Assembly (NCBI GenBank): GCA_044425705.1
Contig: JAWXVD010000020.1
Coordinates: 1 to 36,906 of the forward strand
Direction: 5' to 3'
Origin: JAWXVD01 sp044425705
GTDB lineage: Bacteria; Bacillota; Clostridia; Lachnospirales; Lachnospiraceae
DNA: 36,906 bases
In this document: positions 8,204 through 17,512 of the stretch, in pieces
Layout: every line of letters starts with the position of its first letter
Numbering within the stretch: the stretch's first letter is position 1
The notes under the pieces: generated by a model
What the model was told of the DNA's origin: nothing
Databases searched by the model: none
The model's input: the letters and a program-made list of their open reading frames with translations, nothing else
Program-made: the position numbers and the translations under genes

Positions 8204-9718
8204 ATGAAATGGTTACAAAAACGAATACAAGGTATCGATGAGAGAACAGCTTCCAGAATTATGATAGTGGTTTTTATAGTTTCACTTTTGCCACTTTTGT
8301 TATTGGCAAGGTATTGTTTTCCGCAAGCTGATGACTATACATTCTCAGCAAGGACTCATATGGCATGGATTTCTACAGGTTCTTTATGGGAAGTATTGAA
8401 GACAGCTATTCTAGTAGTAGGTGATTATTATATGAAATGGCAAGGTACGTATTTTTCGATTTTTCTGATGACATTGCAACCGGGATTGTTTACAGAAAAA
8501 CTGTATTGGATTGTGCCGTTTTTTATGATGAGTATTTCCAGTGGTTCTGTACTATTTTTTTGTAAGGTAATTCTACGAGATTGCTTGAAAATATCAAAAG
8601 AAAAATATATAATTCTTTCTGTACCGATAATATTTGTGATGATACAACGAATGATAGATGGAATGCAGGCATTTTATTGGTATAATGGGGCGACCCATTA
8701 TATGACTGTTCAGAGTTTATTGTTTTTTCTTATGGGAATTTTGTTGCAAATGGTATTTGTTAATAATAATAAAAGAATAAAGAGAACGGGAGTCTTAGTT
8801 ATTTTCTTATCTATTTGTGTTGGTGGAGGAAATTATATTTCCGCTATTTTAGCATTTGTATTTTATATGGCTATTATTTTTTTGACAATTATTACGAAAC
8901 AGTGGAAAACGGTAAAGGGTAAATTTATCATAAGTGGATTTATATTATTTACAGCTGGATTTCTTTGTAACGCTTTAGCACCAGGAAATGCCACGAGACA
9001 AGATATTATAGGAGAACCAGTTTCTCCTATTAAGGCAGTTTTAGTTTCTATTTATTTTGCTGTAGAAAAAATTATAGAATGGAATGAATGGTTATTAATT
9101 TTAATAATATTACTATTGATACCAGTAATGTGGAAAGCAGTCTTGAAAGTGGAGTTTCATTTTCCTTATCCCATTATAGTAATTGGGTATTGTTTTGGTA
9201 TGGTGGCAGCTATGTTTGCACCAAATGTATACACTGGATTAGAATATGGTCCAGGGAGATGTTTGAATATCACTTATATGACGTATGTGTTAGTTTTGTT
9301 TTTTAGTGTGTTTTATACAGTTGGCTGGCTAGCAAATCAATTCAAACAACAAGTAAAAGAAGAGTTCATTGAGAACGGCTATGGGAATCATATAAAATGG
9401 TATTGGGGGTTGTTAGGAATAGCAGGTATATTTTTTACCATTATGACAGGTGTAGCGGATTATGATTATTTTTTGTCGTCAACAGCAGTTGAAGTAATTG
9501 CAAGTGGGGAAGCAGCACAGATAAGAGAAGAATATGAAGAATATTTACAATTATTATTGGATGAGGAGCAAAAAGATATTATCATACACCCATTTACAGT
9601 GAAACCAGAGTTACTAACAAGTAATGGTATATCACCATGGCAAGAAGGTGCAAGAGGTTTTTTTCAAAAAGACAGTATTATTGAAGTAGAAAGAACTGTG
9701 AAAAATACGGGGGAATAG
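8204..9718 (+). CDS. DUF6056 family membrane glycosyltransferase-like protein, copy 1
   Basis: A 504-residue polytopic protein. After the first span comes FPQADDYTFSART, with the adjacent acidic pair D43/D44 in the first outer loop, the DUF6056 hallmark and the usual place of the GT-C catalytic acidic residues. Other conserved pieces are WYNGATHYM, GGGNYISA, LAPGNATRQ and MVAAMFAPNVYTG. A soluble tail of about 80 residues follows the last span and ends in a segment with FFQKDSIIEV. The start is ATG 8204, about ten bases after GAAGGG. It lies 11 bases upstream of a GtrB-like gene, suggesting a donor-synthase/transferase pair. It is closely similar to the DUF6056 gene at 11688. Confidence 0.82.
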   Translation: MKWLQKRIQGIDERTASRIMIVVFIVSLLPLLLLARYCFPQADDYTFSARTHMAWISTGSLWEVLKTAILVVGDYYMKWQGTYFSIFLMTLQPGLFTEKLYWIVPFFMMSISSGSVLFFCKVILRDCLKISKEKYIILSVPIIFVMIQRMIDGMQAFYWYNGATHYMTVQSLLFFLMGILLQMVFVNNNKRIKRTGVLVIFLSICVGGGNYISAILAFVFYMAIIFLTIITKQWKTVKGKFIISGFILFTAGFLCNALAPGNATRQDIIGEPVSPIKAVLVSIYFAVEKIIEWNEWLLILIILLLIPVMWKAVLKVEFHFPYPIIVIGYCFGMVAAMFAPNVYTGLEYGPGRCLNITYMTYVLVLFFSVFYTVGWLANQFKQQVKEEFIENGYGNHIKWYWGLLGIAGIFFTIMTGVADYDYFLSSTAVEVIASGEAAQIREEYEEYLQLLLDEEQKDIIIHPFTVKPELLTSNGISPWQEGARGFFQKDSIIEVERTVKNTGE

Positions 9719-9728
9719 TGAGGGGAAA

Positions 9729-10682
9729 ATGGGAAATATATTATATTTAGTAGTGCCTTGTTATAATGAAGAAGAAATTTTAGAAGCATCAGCTGACAAA
9801 TTGAAATGTAAAATGGCTCAACTGATAGAAAGTGGAAAAATAGCATCACAAAGCAAGGTGATGTTTATCAATGATGGCAGTAAGGATAAAACGTGGAGTA
9901 TTATCTGCCAAAAATGTCATGAAGAGAATATTTTTTCGGGGATTAATCTTTCTCGGAACTTTGGTCATCAGTCTGCTATTCTATCTGGAATGATGGCAGC
10001 AAAAGAGGTAGCTGATGTGGTAATCACAATAGATGCTGATTTGCAACAAGATATTGAAGCATTGGATGAGTTCTTAAATAAATATCAGCAAGGCTGCGAA
10101 ATTGTCTACGGAGTTCGTGAAGATAGAGATAGCGATACTGGATTTAAAAAATGGACAGCCTTATTATATTATAAAATGTTACATATGTTGGGGTGTAAAG
10201 TGCTAACTAATCATGCAGATTATCGATTAATGTCAAAAAAGGCACTAGATGCGTTGGGAGAATTTAAGGAAGCTAATTTATTTCTACGTGGATTAATACC
10301 CATGCTAGGATTTCAGTCAGATATTGTGTATTTTGAAGTAAAGAAGAGAGAAGCGGGAACATCTAAATATACACTGTCCAAGATGCTTACATTAGCATTA
10401 GATGGTATTACATCTCTTAGCATAAAACCCATACGTTTGATTATGGTGTTAGGTTTTTTGATCTGTTGCTTTAGTGGGATTATGGCAGTGGTATGTTTAA
10501 ATGATTGGTTTCATGGTAGGACGGTACCTGGGTATACCACAAGTATTTTGATTTCTCTGATTTTAGGTGGAGTTACATTACTTTCATTAGGAGTAATTGG
10601 TGAATATATAGGAAAGATTTATATGGAGACGAAGGAAAGACCAAGATATATTATTGAATCTGTAATTTGGAATAAAGATTAA
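9729..10682 (+). CDS. GtrB-like GT2 glycosyltransferase with two C-terminal membrane spans
   Basis: A 317-residue enzyme with YLVVPCYNEEEI at the start, NDGSKDKTW (N48/D49), NFGHQSAI, IDADLQQD (D102/D104), the acceptor-loop NHADYRLMSKKAL, and two C-terminal spans (about 235-257 and 270-295) ending GEYIGKIYMETKERPRY. This layout is that of GtrB/polyprenyl-phosphate glucosyl- or N-acetylhexosaminyl-transferases, which link a sugar to undecaprenyl phosphate at the inner membrane face. The start is ATG 9729 with GAGGGGAAA upstream. It sits between a DUF6056 protein and a ChbG-like deacetylase, so its lipid-linked product may be the substrate of both. It is paralogous to the GT2 at 14898. Confidence 0.88.
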   Translation: MGNILYLVVPCYNEEEILEASADKLKCKMAQLIESGKIASQSKVMFINDGSKDKTWSIICQKCHEENIFSGINLSRNFGHQSAILSGMMAAKEVADVVITIDADLQQDIEALDEFLNKYQQGCEIVYGVREDRDSDTGFKKWTALLYYKMLHMLGCKVLTNHADYRLMSKKALDALGEFKEANLFLRGLIPMLGFQSDIVYFEVKKREAGTSKYTLSKMLTLALDGITSLSIKPIRLIMVLGFLICCFSGIMAVVCLNDWFHGRTVPGYTTSILISLILGGVTLLSLGVIGEYIGKIYMETKERPRYIIESVIWNKD

Positions 10683-10694
10683 GAAAGAATGTAA

Positions 10695-11624
10695 ATGATG
10701 AAAACAAGTAGACTAGATAGACATGCAGATGATTTTGGATTAACATTGCAGACAACAATTGACATTACAGATTGTATTATATGTGATAAACTAGATAGTA
10801 TCAGTGTAGTTCCTAATATGAAACAGTTGTCGCAATGTACAGCATATTGGAATGAAATACAGGAAAAAAGAAGAGCACAGGGGAAAGCGGTGTTGTCCCC
10901 TGCTATTTCTGTACATTTGAACTTTGTAGATGGTTGTTCTTTAGAAAAGACTGAAAATGTTAGGTTGTTGGTGAATGATAAGGGAGAATTTATCACCACT
11001 TGGGGGAGTTTGTTTAAAAGTTCATTTCTGTATCATAAGAAAAGAAAAGCAATTAAAATGCAGTTGAAACGAGAAATTGTATCTCAGATTGAACGAATCA
11101 AAGAATTGTTTCCTAATCAAAAACAATTACGGATTGATAGCCATCAACATACCCATATGATTCCTATTGTAGCAGAATCCTTGATAGAGGTAATTGATGA
11201 ACAAGAGTATCAAGTGGAATTTGTAAGAGTATCTAGAGAACCTTTGATGCCATTCTTAAAAACTTTTAGTTTATATCCTACCTTTAAACCAATTAATCTA
11301 GTAAAAAATATTATTTTGAATCTATTAGCATTCCAACTAGAAAAGAAATTAAAAAAGAGGAATATTTCGTATTATCTGTTGTGGGGGCTTTTGATGAGCG
11401 GTCATATGGATGAAATGAGAATCACAAAAATCATGCCAGTTATGTTTGCATATCTAGAGAGAAAAGGTAAGAAGCTAGAACTTTTATTTCATCCAGGAAC
11501 AGCTACAAAAGAAGAAATTCAAGAGGAGTATATGAATCCAGATGCAATTTCCTTTTATTTGGGAGAAGGTCGGAAGATAGAATATCATGGAGTTATGAAT
11601 TTAGAGTGTTCATCATTAAAATAA
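10695..11624 (+). CDS. ChbG/YdjC (HpnK) family carbohydrate deacetylase
   Basis: A 309-residue protein with the metal-site motifs of the ChbG/HpnK fold: HADDFGLT (H10, D12, D13), SVHLNF (about 72-77), IDSHQHTH (D148, H150, H152, H154), and LFHPGTA near the C-terminus. ChbG removes an acetyl group from chitooligosaccharides, and the relative HpnK acts in hopanoid synthesis. In this setting it more likely deacetylates an N-acetylhexosamine on a lipid carrier or glycan. It has no signal peptide, so it acts in the cytoplasm. The start may be ATG 10695 or 10698; the ribosome site AAGAAAG is weak, and only 12 bases separate it from the GtrB-like gene. The substrate is inferred from context only. 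Confidence 0.85.
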   Translation: MMKTSRLDRHADDFGLTLQTTIDITDCIICDKLDSISVVPNMKQLSQCTAYWNEIQEKRRAQGKAVLSPAISVHLNFVDGCSLEKTENVRLLVNDKGEFITTWGSLFKSSFLYHKKRKAIKMQLKREIVSQIERIKELFPNQKQLRIDSHQHTHMIPIVAESLIEVIDEQEYQVEFVRVSREPLMPFLKTFSLYPTFKPINLVKNIILNLLAFQLEKKLKKRNISYYLLWGLLMSGHMDEMRITKIMPVMFAYLERKGKKLELLFHPGTATKEEIQEEYMNPDAISFYLGEGRKIEYHGVMNLECSSLK

Positions 11625-11687
11625 TATTTTCAACGGATAAGTAAAGAGGATAAAATCTATTACAATGGAGAAAGGCAGAAAAACAGA

Positions 11688-13193
11688 ATGAAACAATTAC
11701 AGAAGCTGAAATGGAAGATAGATGAGAAACTAGTAGTGAAAATAATAATTATTTTATTTATTATTTCTTTGATTCCATTATTTTTATTAGCAAAATACTG
11801 TTTTCCACAGGCAGATGATTATTCATTTGCAGCAGGGACTCATGTGGCATGGGTGGCGACAGGTTCTTTATGGGAAGTTATGAAAGCTGCCATTGAAAAG
11901 GTAGAATTTTGCTATATGCAATGGCAAGGGACGTATTTTTCGATTTTTTTGATGACCTTACAACCTGCTGTATTTTCTGAAAAATTATATTGTATTGTGC
12001 CCTTTCTTATGTTTGGAGCCATGATTAGTTCTATATATTTTCTATATAAAGTAATTCTTATGGATTGTTTAGAGGTTACAAAAGAAAAAACAATGATGAT
12101 TGCACTTCCTATTATTTTTCTCATTATACAAAGAATGGTGGAGGGAACACAGGCCTTCTATTGGTATAATGGGGCGGTGCATTATATGCTCTTGCAAAGT
12201 CTTACTTTTCTGTTAGTAGGAATTTTAATACAAATAGTATGCGGGAAAAATCAAAAACAAAAGATTTCTAAAGTGATTGCGATTTTAATTTTGTCGTTTT
12301 GTATGGGTGGAGGTAATTATATTTCAGCTATTTTTTGTTTTGTTTGTTATCTAGGGATACTTACAATTTCTTTTTTAAAAAAACAGTTCCGAACACTATA
12401 TGGAAAAGCAGTAGTAGGGGGATTTTTTGTTTTCGTGATTGGTTTTGCATGTAATGTGTTGGCACCAGGGAATACGGTGCGACAGTCAAGTATCGGAGAG
12501 ACGGCTTCACCAGTGAAAGCGATTTTAATTTCTATTTATTATTTTGGAGAGAAAATGCTAGAGTGGAATGAGTGGTTACTAATCTTTATATTTTTATCAC
12601 TCATACCCGTTATTTGGAAAATAGTAATGGAGACAAAATTTGATTTTCCTTATCCAGTGATAGTCATAAGTTACAGTTTAGGGATGGTTGCAGCCATGTT
12701 TACACCGAATGTTTATACTTCACTTTCAGTGGGAGCGGATAGAATTTTAAACATTATTTATATGACCTATGTAATTGTGATATTCATTTCTGTCTTTTAC
12801 GCAATGGGATGGTTGGCAAACCAGATGAAGAAAAGCGCATCTTATAGAGAACATCCTATAGAGAAGAGCTATGGGAAAAGCACAAAATTATATTGGGGAG
12901 CTCTTTGTGGAGTCAGTATTTTTTTTATGACATTGGTATTAATGGTAGAACAGGATTATTTAAATACAGTAACAGCAATAGAAGTACTGATAAGTGGAGA
13001 TGCAAAAGAATTAGAAGAGCAATATGAAATGAATTTAGAAAAATTACAAGATCCAAATCAAAGGGAAGTGGAGATTATGCAATTTACCATTAGACCAAAA
13101 CTGTTAACTTCTACAAGTATTTCTGAGTGGGAGGAAGCTATTCGATTGTTTTATGAAAAAGAATCAGTAACCTTTGTAATCAAGGAGGAGTAA
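11688..13193 (+). CDS. DUF6056 family membrane glycosyltransferase-like protein, copy 2
   Basis: A 501-residue polytopic protein that follows copy 1 almost residue for residue: FPQADDYSFAAGTH (D43/D44), a shared TGSLWEV, WQGTYFSIFLMTLQP, WYNGAVHYM, GGGNYISAIF, LAPGNTVRQ and MVAAMFTPNVYT. The DNA is also alike over long stretches, so this is a rather recent duplication. The C-terminal soluble tail is the most different part (LEEQYEMNLEKL against IREEYEEYLQLL). The start is ATG 11688; the AGGCAG/GGAG context upstream is moderate. No GtrB gene follows it directly; instead a third, more distant DUF6056 gene comes next. It may use the same lipid-linked donor as copy 1 with a different acceptor, but this is inference. 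Confidence 0.82.
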   Translation: MKQLQKLKWKIDEKLVVKIIIILFIISLIPLFLLAKYCFPQADDYSFAAGTHVAWVATGSLWEVMKAAIEKVEFCYMQWQGTYFSIFLMTLQPAVFSEKLYCIVPFLMFGAMISSIYFLYKVILMDCLEVTKEKTMMIALPIIFLIIQRMVEGTQAFYWYNGAVHYMLLQSLTFLLVGILIQIVCGKNQKQKISKVIAILILSFCMGGGNYISAIFCFVCYLGILTISFLKKQFRTLYGKAVVGGFFVFVIGFACNVLAPGNTVRQSSIGETASPVKAILISIYYFGEKMLEWNEWLLIFIFLSLIPVIWKIVMETKFDFPYPVIVISYSLGMVAAMFTPNVYTSLSVGADRILNIIYMTYVIVIFISVFYAMGWLANQMKKSASYREHPIEKSYGKSTKLYWGALCGVSIFFMTLVLMVEQDYLNTVTAIEVLISGDAKELEEQYEMNLEKLQDPNQREVEIMQFTIRPKLLTSTSISEWEEAIRLFYEKESVTFVIKEE

Positions 13194-13226
13194 GAGGACT
13201 TGTAATTTTAAAAACATAGAGGGGAA

Positions 13227-14747
13227 GTGTATTCATTACAAATGAAAAATAAATTTATGGATAAAATAAAGAAGTATTTTAATGAAAAAATGTTAATGTT
13301 AGTAGCAATAGGTGTATTTTTCGTAAGTCTATTACCAATATTCTATTTGGCATTCTTTAACTATGCAACAGGAGATGATTATGGGTATGGAGCAAAAACA
13401 CATATTGCATGGGAAAATACACACTCCTTTATAGAGGTTTGTAAAGCCATGGGGGAAACGGTAGCACATTACTATTATGGATGGCAAGGGACATGGTTTT
13501 CTATTGCATTATTTTCTTTACAACCAGAGGTGTTTTCGCCAAAAGCTTATGTTATAGTTCCTTTTTTGATGGTAGGGATTCTAACCGCAGTCCATTGGTT
13601 GTTATTTGATGAAATATTTGTGAAAATATTAAAATCATCTATGGTACATGTGTGTATATTGTGTAGCATATTTCTATGCCTAATGATTCAGTTCATTCCA
13701 CATCCTACATCAGGTATTTTCTGGTATAATGGTGCAGCACATTATATCATTCCATATGGAATGGCAATAACAGCAATTACAATGACAATTAAATATATAC
13801 GAATCTTAAAAACAAGATTTTTAATAGCAGCTATTGTTCTAATGACTTTGTTAGGAGGAACCAATTATTTGGCTGTTTTGTTAGCGCCTTTATTAATCAT
13901 ACCATTAATAATTATATTTATGAAAAAAGATAAAAAAATCAAATTCTTATGGATTGCGATTGTTTTGGAGTTTATAGGTCTTTACATTAGTATGCTGTCA
14001 CCAGGCAATACGATAAGGGCAGGAGAAGATTTTGGCTTTTCTATTTCCTTGGCTTTCTTGACGATTATACAGTCGATAGAGGCTGGCATCCTTCAAGTTG
14101 GTACGTATTGTATAGAAAAACATATCTGTGTAGTATTTTTACTGGCATTGGTTTTAATTGTGGGAGAAATGATACTACAGAGCAAAGTTCTTGAACAATT
14201 AGTAGTTAATCAGAAAAAATATTTTAGATATCCGTTATTTGTGGTTGTATATTTTCTAGGAGTGTATTGTGCTATGTTTGCACCAGGCATTTATGCAGGC
14301 ACAGAACTTTCGGGAGGTGTTCCTAACACTATATTCCAAGTGTTTTTGCTTATGGTTTTAGCCAGTGAAGTGTATATATTGGGGTGGGTGAAAGAAAAGG
14401 GATGGAATATTAACAATACAGAAAAAAGAAAAACACTAATTTGGGGAACGATTGCGTTTATTTGTATGATTGTCATAGTCATTGGAAGAAGCAGTATAAA
14501 AGATACTACTTTTTATAACTGCTTGACTTACATAACAAGTGGACAGGCGGATGATTATAAAATGCAGATGGAAGAACGGTTTGCAGTATTATTAGATGAT
14601 AGTATTCAAAATGCAGAGGTGCCTATGATTAATGATGTGCAAGGACCGCTTATGCATATGCCGTCAACAGACAATCCAGAAGATTGGTCCAACGTTGTTT
14701 CGAGAGAGTTTTATCAAAAGGAAAGTGTTGTGGCGGTATCGAAATAA
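13227..14747 (+). CDS. DUF6056 family membrane glycosyltransferase-like protein, copy 3
   Basis: A 506-residue polytopic protein, a more distant relative of the two before it. It keeps the acidic pair (NYATGDDYGYGAKTH, D50/D51), WQGTWFSIALFSLQPEVF, FWYNGAAHYI, GGTNYLAVLLAP, LSPGNTIR and YCAMFAPGIYAG, and has a soluble tail ending in a segment with REFYQKESVVAV. The start is uncertain: GTG 13227 has GAGG four bases upstream, whereas ATG 13242 lies 19 bases from that site and ATG 13257 has none, so I keep GTG 13227. It is followed after a hairpin-containing gap by a GtrB-like gene, the same order as copy 1 and its GtrB partner. Confidence 0.8.
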   Translation: MYSLQMKNKFMDKIKKYFNEKMLMLVAIGVFFVSLLPIFYLAFFNYATGDDYGYGAKTHIAWENTHSFIEVCKAMGETVAHYYYGWQGTWFSIALFSLQPEVFSPKAYVIVPFLMVGILTAVHWLLFDEIFVKILKSSMVHVCILCSIFLCLMIQFIPHPTSGIFWYNGAAHYIIPYGMAITAITMTIKYIRILKTRFLIAAIVLMTLLGGTNYLAVLLAPLLIIPLIIIFMKKDKKIKFLWIAIVLEFIGLYISMLSPGNTIRAGEDFGFSISLAFLTIIQSIEAGILQVGTYCIEKHICVVFLLALVLIVGEMILQSKVLEQLVVNQKKYFRYPLFVVVYFLGVYCAMFAPGIYAGTELSGGVPNTIFQVFLLMVLASEVYILGWVKEKGWNINNTEKRKTLIWGTIAFICMIVIVIGRSSIKDTTFYNCLTYITSGQADDYKMQMEERFAVLLDDSIQNAEVPMINDVQGPLMHMPSTDNPEDWSNVVSREFYQKESVVAVSK

Positions 14748-14788
14748 AAAAGCGTGGAAACATCAAGAAAACTTCACAAAACATTAGT

Positions 14789-14864
14789 AAAATAGATTGC
14801 GTAATAGATAGAATGGTACAAGTGTCATCATTTGTATTAACCTTATCTATAGGCAATCTATTTT
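14789..14864. repeat. Intergenic inverted repeat (long stem, possible attenuator or processing site)
   Basis: AAAATAGATTGC at 14789-14800 pairs perfectly with GCAATCTATTTT at 14853-14864, and the stem continues inward imperfectly (ATAGATA with TATCTAT). The loop is about 30 bases. It lies between the third DUF6056 gene and the next GtrB-like gene, about 35 bases before the latter's ATG. Only TTTTGTTG follows the stem, so it is a poor rho-independent terminator. A partial terminator, an mRNA-stabilising hairpin or a small palindromic element are all possible. Confidence 0.55.
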
Positions 14865-14897
14865 GTTGTAAAAAATGAATTGACGTGGAGGAAGCAA

Positions 14898-15842
14898 ATG
14901 AACCAATTGGCTATAGTGATACCTTGTTATAATGAAGAAGAAGTACTACTTGATTCGGTAGGAAAATTATTACAGATATTAGATAATTTAAAACAAAATA
15001 ATAAAATTCACGTAGACAGTTATCTTTTCTTAGTCGATGATGGAAGCAAGGATAAAACTTGGGAATTAATCTGTCGCTGGAATGAAAAAAATCCATTCGT
15101 GAAAGGTTTAAAATTAGCAAAAAATGTAGGACACCAAAATGCACTGACTGCAGGTTTATTAGCAGTTTTGCAGCATTGTGATATGAGTGTGTCCATAGAT
15201 GCTGATTTACAAGATGATATTACTGCGATAGAAAAAATGGTAGATAAATTTTTAGAAGGTAAAGATATTGTATATGGTGTGCGTAATGATAGGAATACAG
15301 ATACTTTTTTGAAGCGTTTTACAGCCCAGTCTTTTTATTGGATAATGGGGCGGCTAGGAGTGAAGACCATATATAATCATGCCGACTTCCGATTAATGTC
15401 TAAGCGTGCATTGGAAGAATTTGCTAAGTATGAAGAGTCTAATTTGTTTTTAAGAGGAATTGTAACTACAATAGGGTATGAAACAGATATTGTCTATTAT
15501 AAGAGAAATAAACGGTTAGCGGGACAATCCAAGTATCCCCTAGGAAAAATGATATCATTTGCCTTTGATGGGATTACCTCGTTTAGTATTAAGCCAATTA
15601 ATTTGATTACAATATTGGGGATTATCATGATGATAGGTAGCGTGTCTTGTGCTATTTATGCCTTAGAAGCTTACTGGGCAGAACAAGTGGTAGCAGGATG
15701 GACCTCACTTATCTTATCGGTATGGTTTATTGGAGGAGTGCAGTTATTAGCGATAGGATTAATCGGGCAGTACATAGGTAAAATTTATATGGAGGTAAAA
15801 CATCGTCCCAGATATCACATTGATATCAATTTATTAGAGTAA
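14898..15842 (+). CDS. GtrB-like GT2 glycosyltransferase with two C-terminal membrane spans, second copy
   Basis: A 314-residue paralogue of the enzyme at 9729. It has VIPCYNEEEVLL, LVDDGSKDKTW (D47/D48), NVGHQNAL, IDADLQDD (D101/D103), NHADFRLMSKRAL, and two C-terminal spans with IGQYIGKIYMEVKHRPRY. The start is ATG 14898, seven bases after GGAGG (14886-14890); the in-frame TTG 14880 lies upstream of that site and is rejected. It should load a sugar onto undecaprenyl phosphate, probably for the DUF6056 protein before it or the GtrII-like protein after it. It is the third donor-synthase candidate of the run. Sugar specificity cannot be read from the sequence. Confidence 0.88.
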   Translation: MNQLAIVIPCYNEEEVLLDSVGKLLQILDNLKQNNKIHVDSYLFLVDDGSKDKTWELICRWNEKNPFVKGLKLAKNVGHQNALTAGLLAVLQHCDMSVSIDADLQDDITAIEKMVDKFLEGKDIVYGVRNDRNTDTFLKRFTAQSFYWIMGRLGVKTIYNHADFRLMSKRALEEFAKYEESNLFLRGIVTTIGYETDIVYYKRNKRLAGQSKYPLGKMISFAFDGITSFSIKPINLITILGIIMMIGSVSCAIYALEAYWAEQVVAGWTSLILSVWFIGGVQLLAIGLIGQYIGKIYMEVKHRPRYHIDINLLE

Positions 15843-15874
15843 TATGAGTAATAAAAAGCAAAAGAGGTACCATA

Positions 15875-17446
15875 ATGACATTTGATTTATTACTCAATTT
15901 AAAAAAGAAATTAAAAAAGCAATATAGTATTTGTTTTATTACAGGTATAATAATCGGATTCATTACCCATGGGTATATGCTTATGAATAAGTTACCTAAC
16001 TGGGACGATGTGTATAATGTGAATAGTTATGGAAGTGGTGCATTTATTGGCAGATGGTTATTGCCTATATTGCACCCTTTTGGCGGTTCTTTAAGTGTGC
16101 CTGCGGTTCATGGATTTTTAGCCATTGTGTTTCTATCCTTATCGGCTTGCATGGTTTTAGCAATGCTTGATTTAAAGAGTGTAACAGCAGCAGTTCTAGT
16201 ACCTATGTTAATGGTCACGTTTCCAAGTGTAGCTAGTACAATGACGTTTATGTTTACCATACATGTATACGGCTTATCGATTTTCATGATTACACTTGCA
16301 GTCTATTTGCTCCGAATTTATAAGTTTGGAGGAATTCTTAGCGGTATCTTGTTAATCTGTAGTATGGGAATTTATCAAAGTTATATTAGTATCGCCATTG
16401 CATTGATTCTGATGGGATTGATATTAGATTGCATTCGAGGAAAAGAAGTTACAAAAATATTCAAACATGGAATCATGAGTGCCGTTGTACTAGGAATTAG
16501 TACGATGGCTTATATTAGGTTATGCTACTTGATTTACCCTAATTTGGGAAATGAAACCTATGCAGGGGTTGGAGATATGGGCGAAATTAGTTTCAGTAGA
16601 TTACCAGTATTAATAGCGAGATGTTACAATAGAGTATTAGAATATTTTATCTATAATCCTTTTGAATTTGTGACGCCTTTGATGTGGGTGATGAATATAG
16701 CTACTTGTATATTAGCTGTTGGATTATTTATATATTTAATAATAGCAAGAAAACTTTACAAAAATAAATTAAGCTGTGCCTTATCATGTTTATTCTGTTT
16801 CTTTATGCCATTGGCCGTTGCATTTGTATATTTCATGGCACCTGATGCACCTCATTCTATGTTAATGTTATATGCCTATGTGATGGTGTATATACTAGTA
16901 ATAGGATTGTTGGAATGCTGTATAAACCATTGGCAAGTGAAACGATGGTGTAAACAATGGAAGGTTTCAGTGGCGAAGACGACAGTTTTAGTAACAGTTT
17001 TAGTTATGTTTTTATCATGCTACTCCAACTATTTAATCAGCAATACATCTTATTTGAGAATGGATTTAGCATATGAGAGAGTATCATCATATTACAACAG
17101 GATTATTGCTAGTGTAGAAAGTCAAGAAGGATTTGAAAACGGTGACAGGATTGCAATATATGGAGAATTTCATTACGCAACGAATCCTAGCCCTATAGAG
17201 GCAACGATAGAAGGCACAGAAGGACTACGAGATTTATCAGGTGTTGCTTTTGAAAATGGTTTACTTACTTCGGGAGTTAGAAACAGTTTTATAGAAACCT
17301 ATCTAGGTATTGACATGGGAGAGATTTCTTTAGAGGAACAGGAAGAAATTATGGAATCGAAAGAATACCAGGAGATGGAAATTTACCCAACAGAGGGAGC
17401 CATTCAGAAGATTGGAGATGTATGGGTTGTAAAGGTTTGTGAATAG
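15875..17446 (+). CDS. Glucosyl transferase GtrII-like polytopic membrane protein
   Basis: A 523-residue protein with about ten to twelve spans. The first outer loop contains LPNWDDVYNVNSYGSG (D44/D45), followed by a region with FIGRWLLPIL. This combination of WDD and GRW is the GtrII family pattern as I recall it. A 120-residue soluble tail (about 400-523) lies outside the membrane. GtrII proteins of phage and Shigella add glucose to O-antigen from undecaprenyl-phosphate glucose made by GtrB, and here a GtrB-like gene ends 32 bases upstream. The start is ATG 15875 with GAGG eight bases before. No GtrA-type flippase gene is present nearby. In a Gram-positive cell the acceptor would be a wall polymer or capsule rather than lipopolysaccharide. 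Confidence 0.8.
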   Translation: MTFDLLLNLKKKLKKQYSICFITGIIIGFITHGYMLMNKLPNWDDVYNVNSYGSGAFIGRWLLPILHPFGGSLSVPAVHGFLAIVFLSLSACMVLAMLDLKSVTAAVLVPMLMVTFPSVASTMTFMFTIHVYGLSIFMITLAVYLLRIYKFGGILSGILLICSMGIYQSYISIAIALILMGLILDCIRGKEVTKIFKHGIMSAVVLGISTMAYIRLCYLIYPNLGNETYAGVGDMGEISFSRLPVLIARCYNRVLEYFIYNPFEFVTPLMWVMNIATCILAVGLFIYLIIARKLYKNKLSCALSCLFCFFMPLAVAFVYFMAPDAPHSMLMLYAYVMVYILVIGLLECCINHWQVKRWCKQWKVSVAKTTVLVTVLVMFLSCYSNYLISNTSYLRMDLAYERVSSYYNRIIASVESQEGFENGDRIAIYGEFHYATNPSPIEATIEGTEGLRDLSGVAFENGLLTSGVRNSFIETYLGIDMGEISLEEQEEIMESKEYQEMEIYPTEGAIQKIGDVWVVKVCE

Positions 17447-17512
17447 AGAAAAATGGTAATTTCAAAAGATTGAGATGAATGTAGAAGATAGTGATAAAGT
17501 GGGAGATGAACG

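Noticed and set aside
14650..14878. Overlapping ORFs on both strands between DUF6056 copy 3 and the GtrB-like gene
   Set aside because: They run through the end of the DUF6056 gene and the inverted repeat, and lack a ribosome site.
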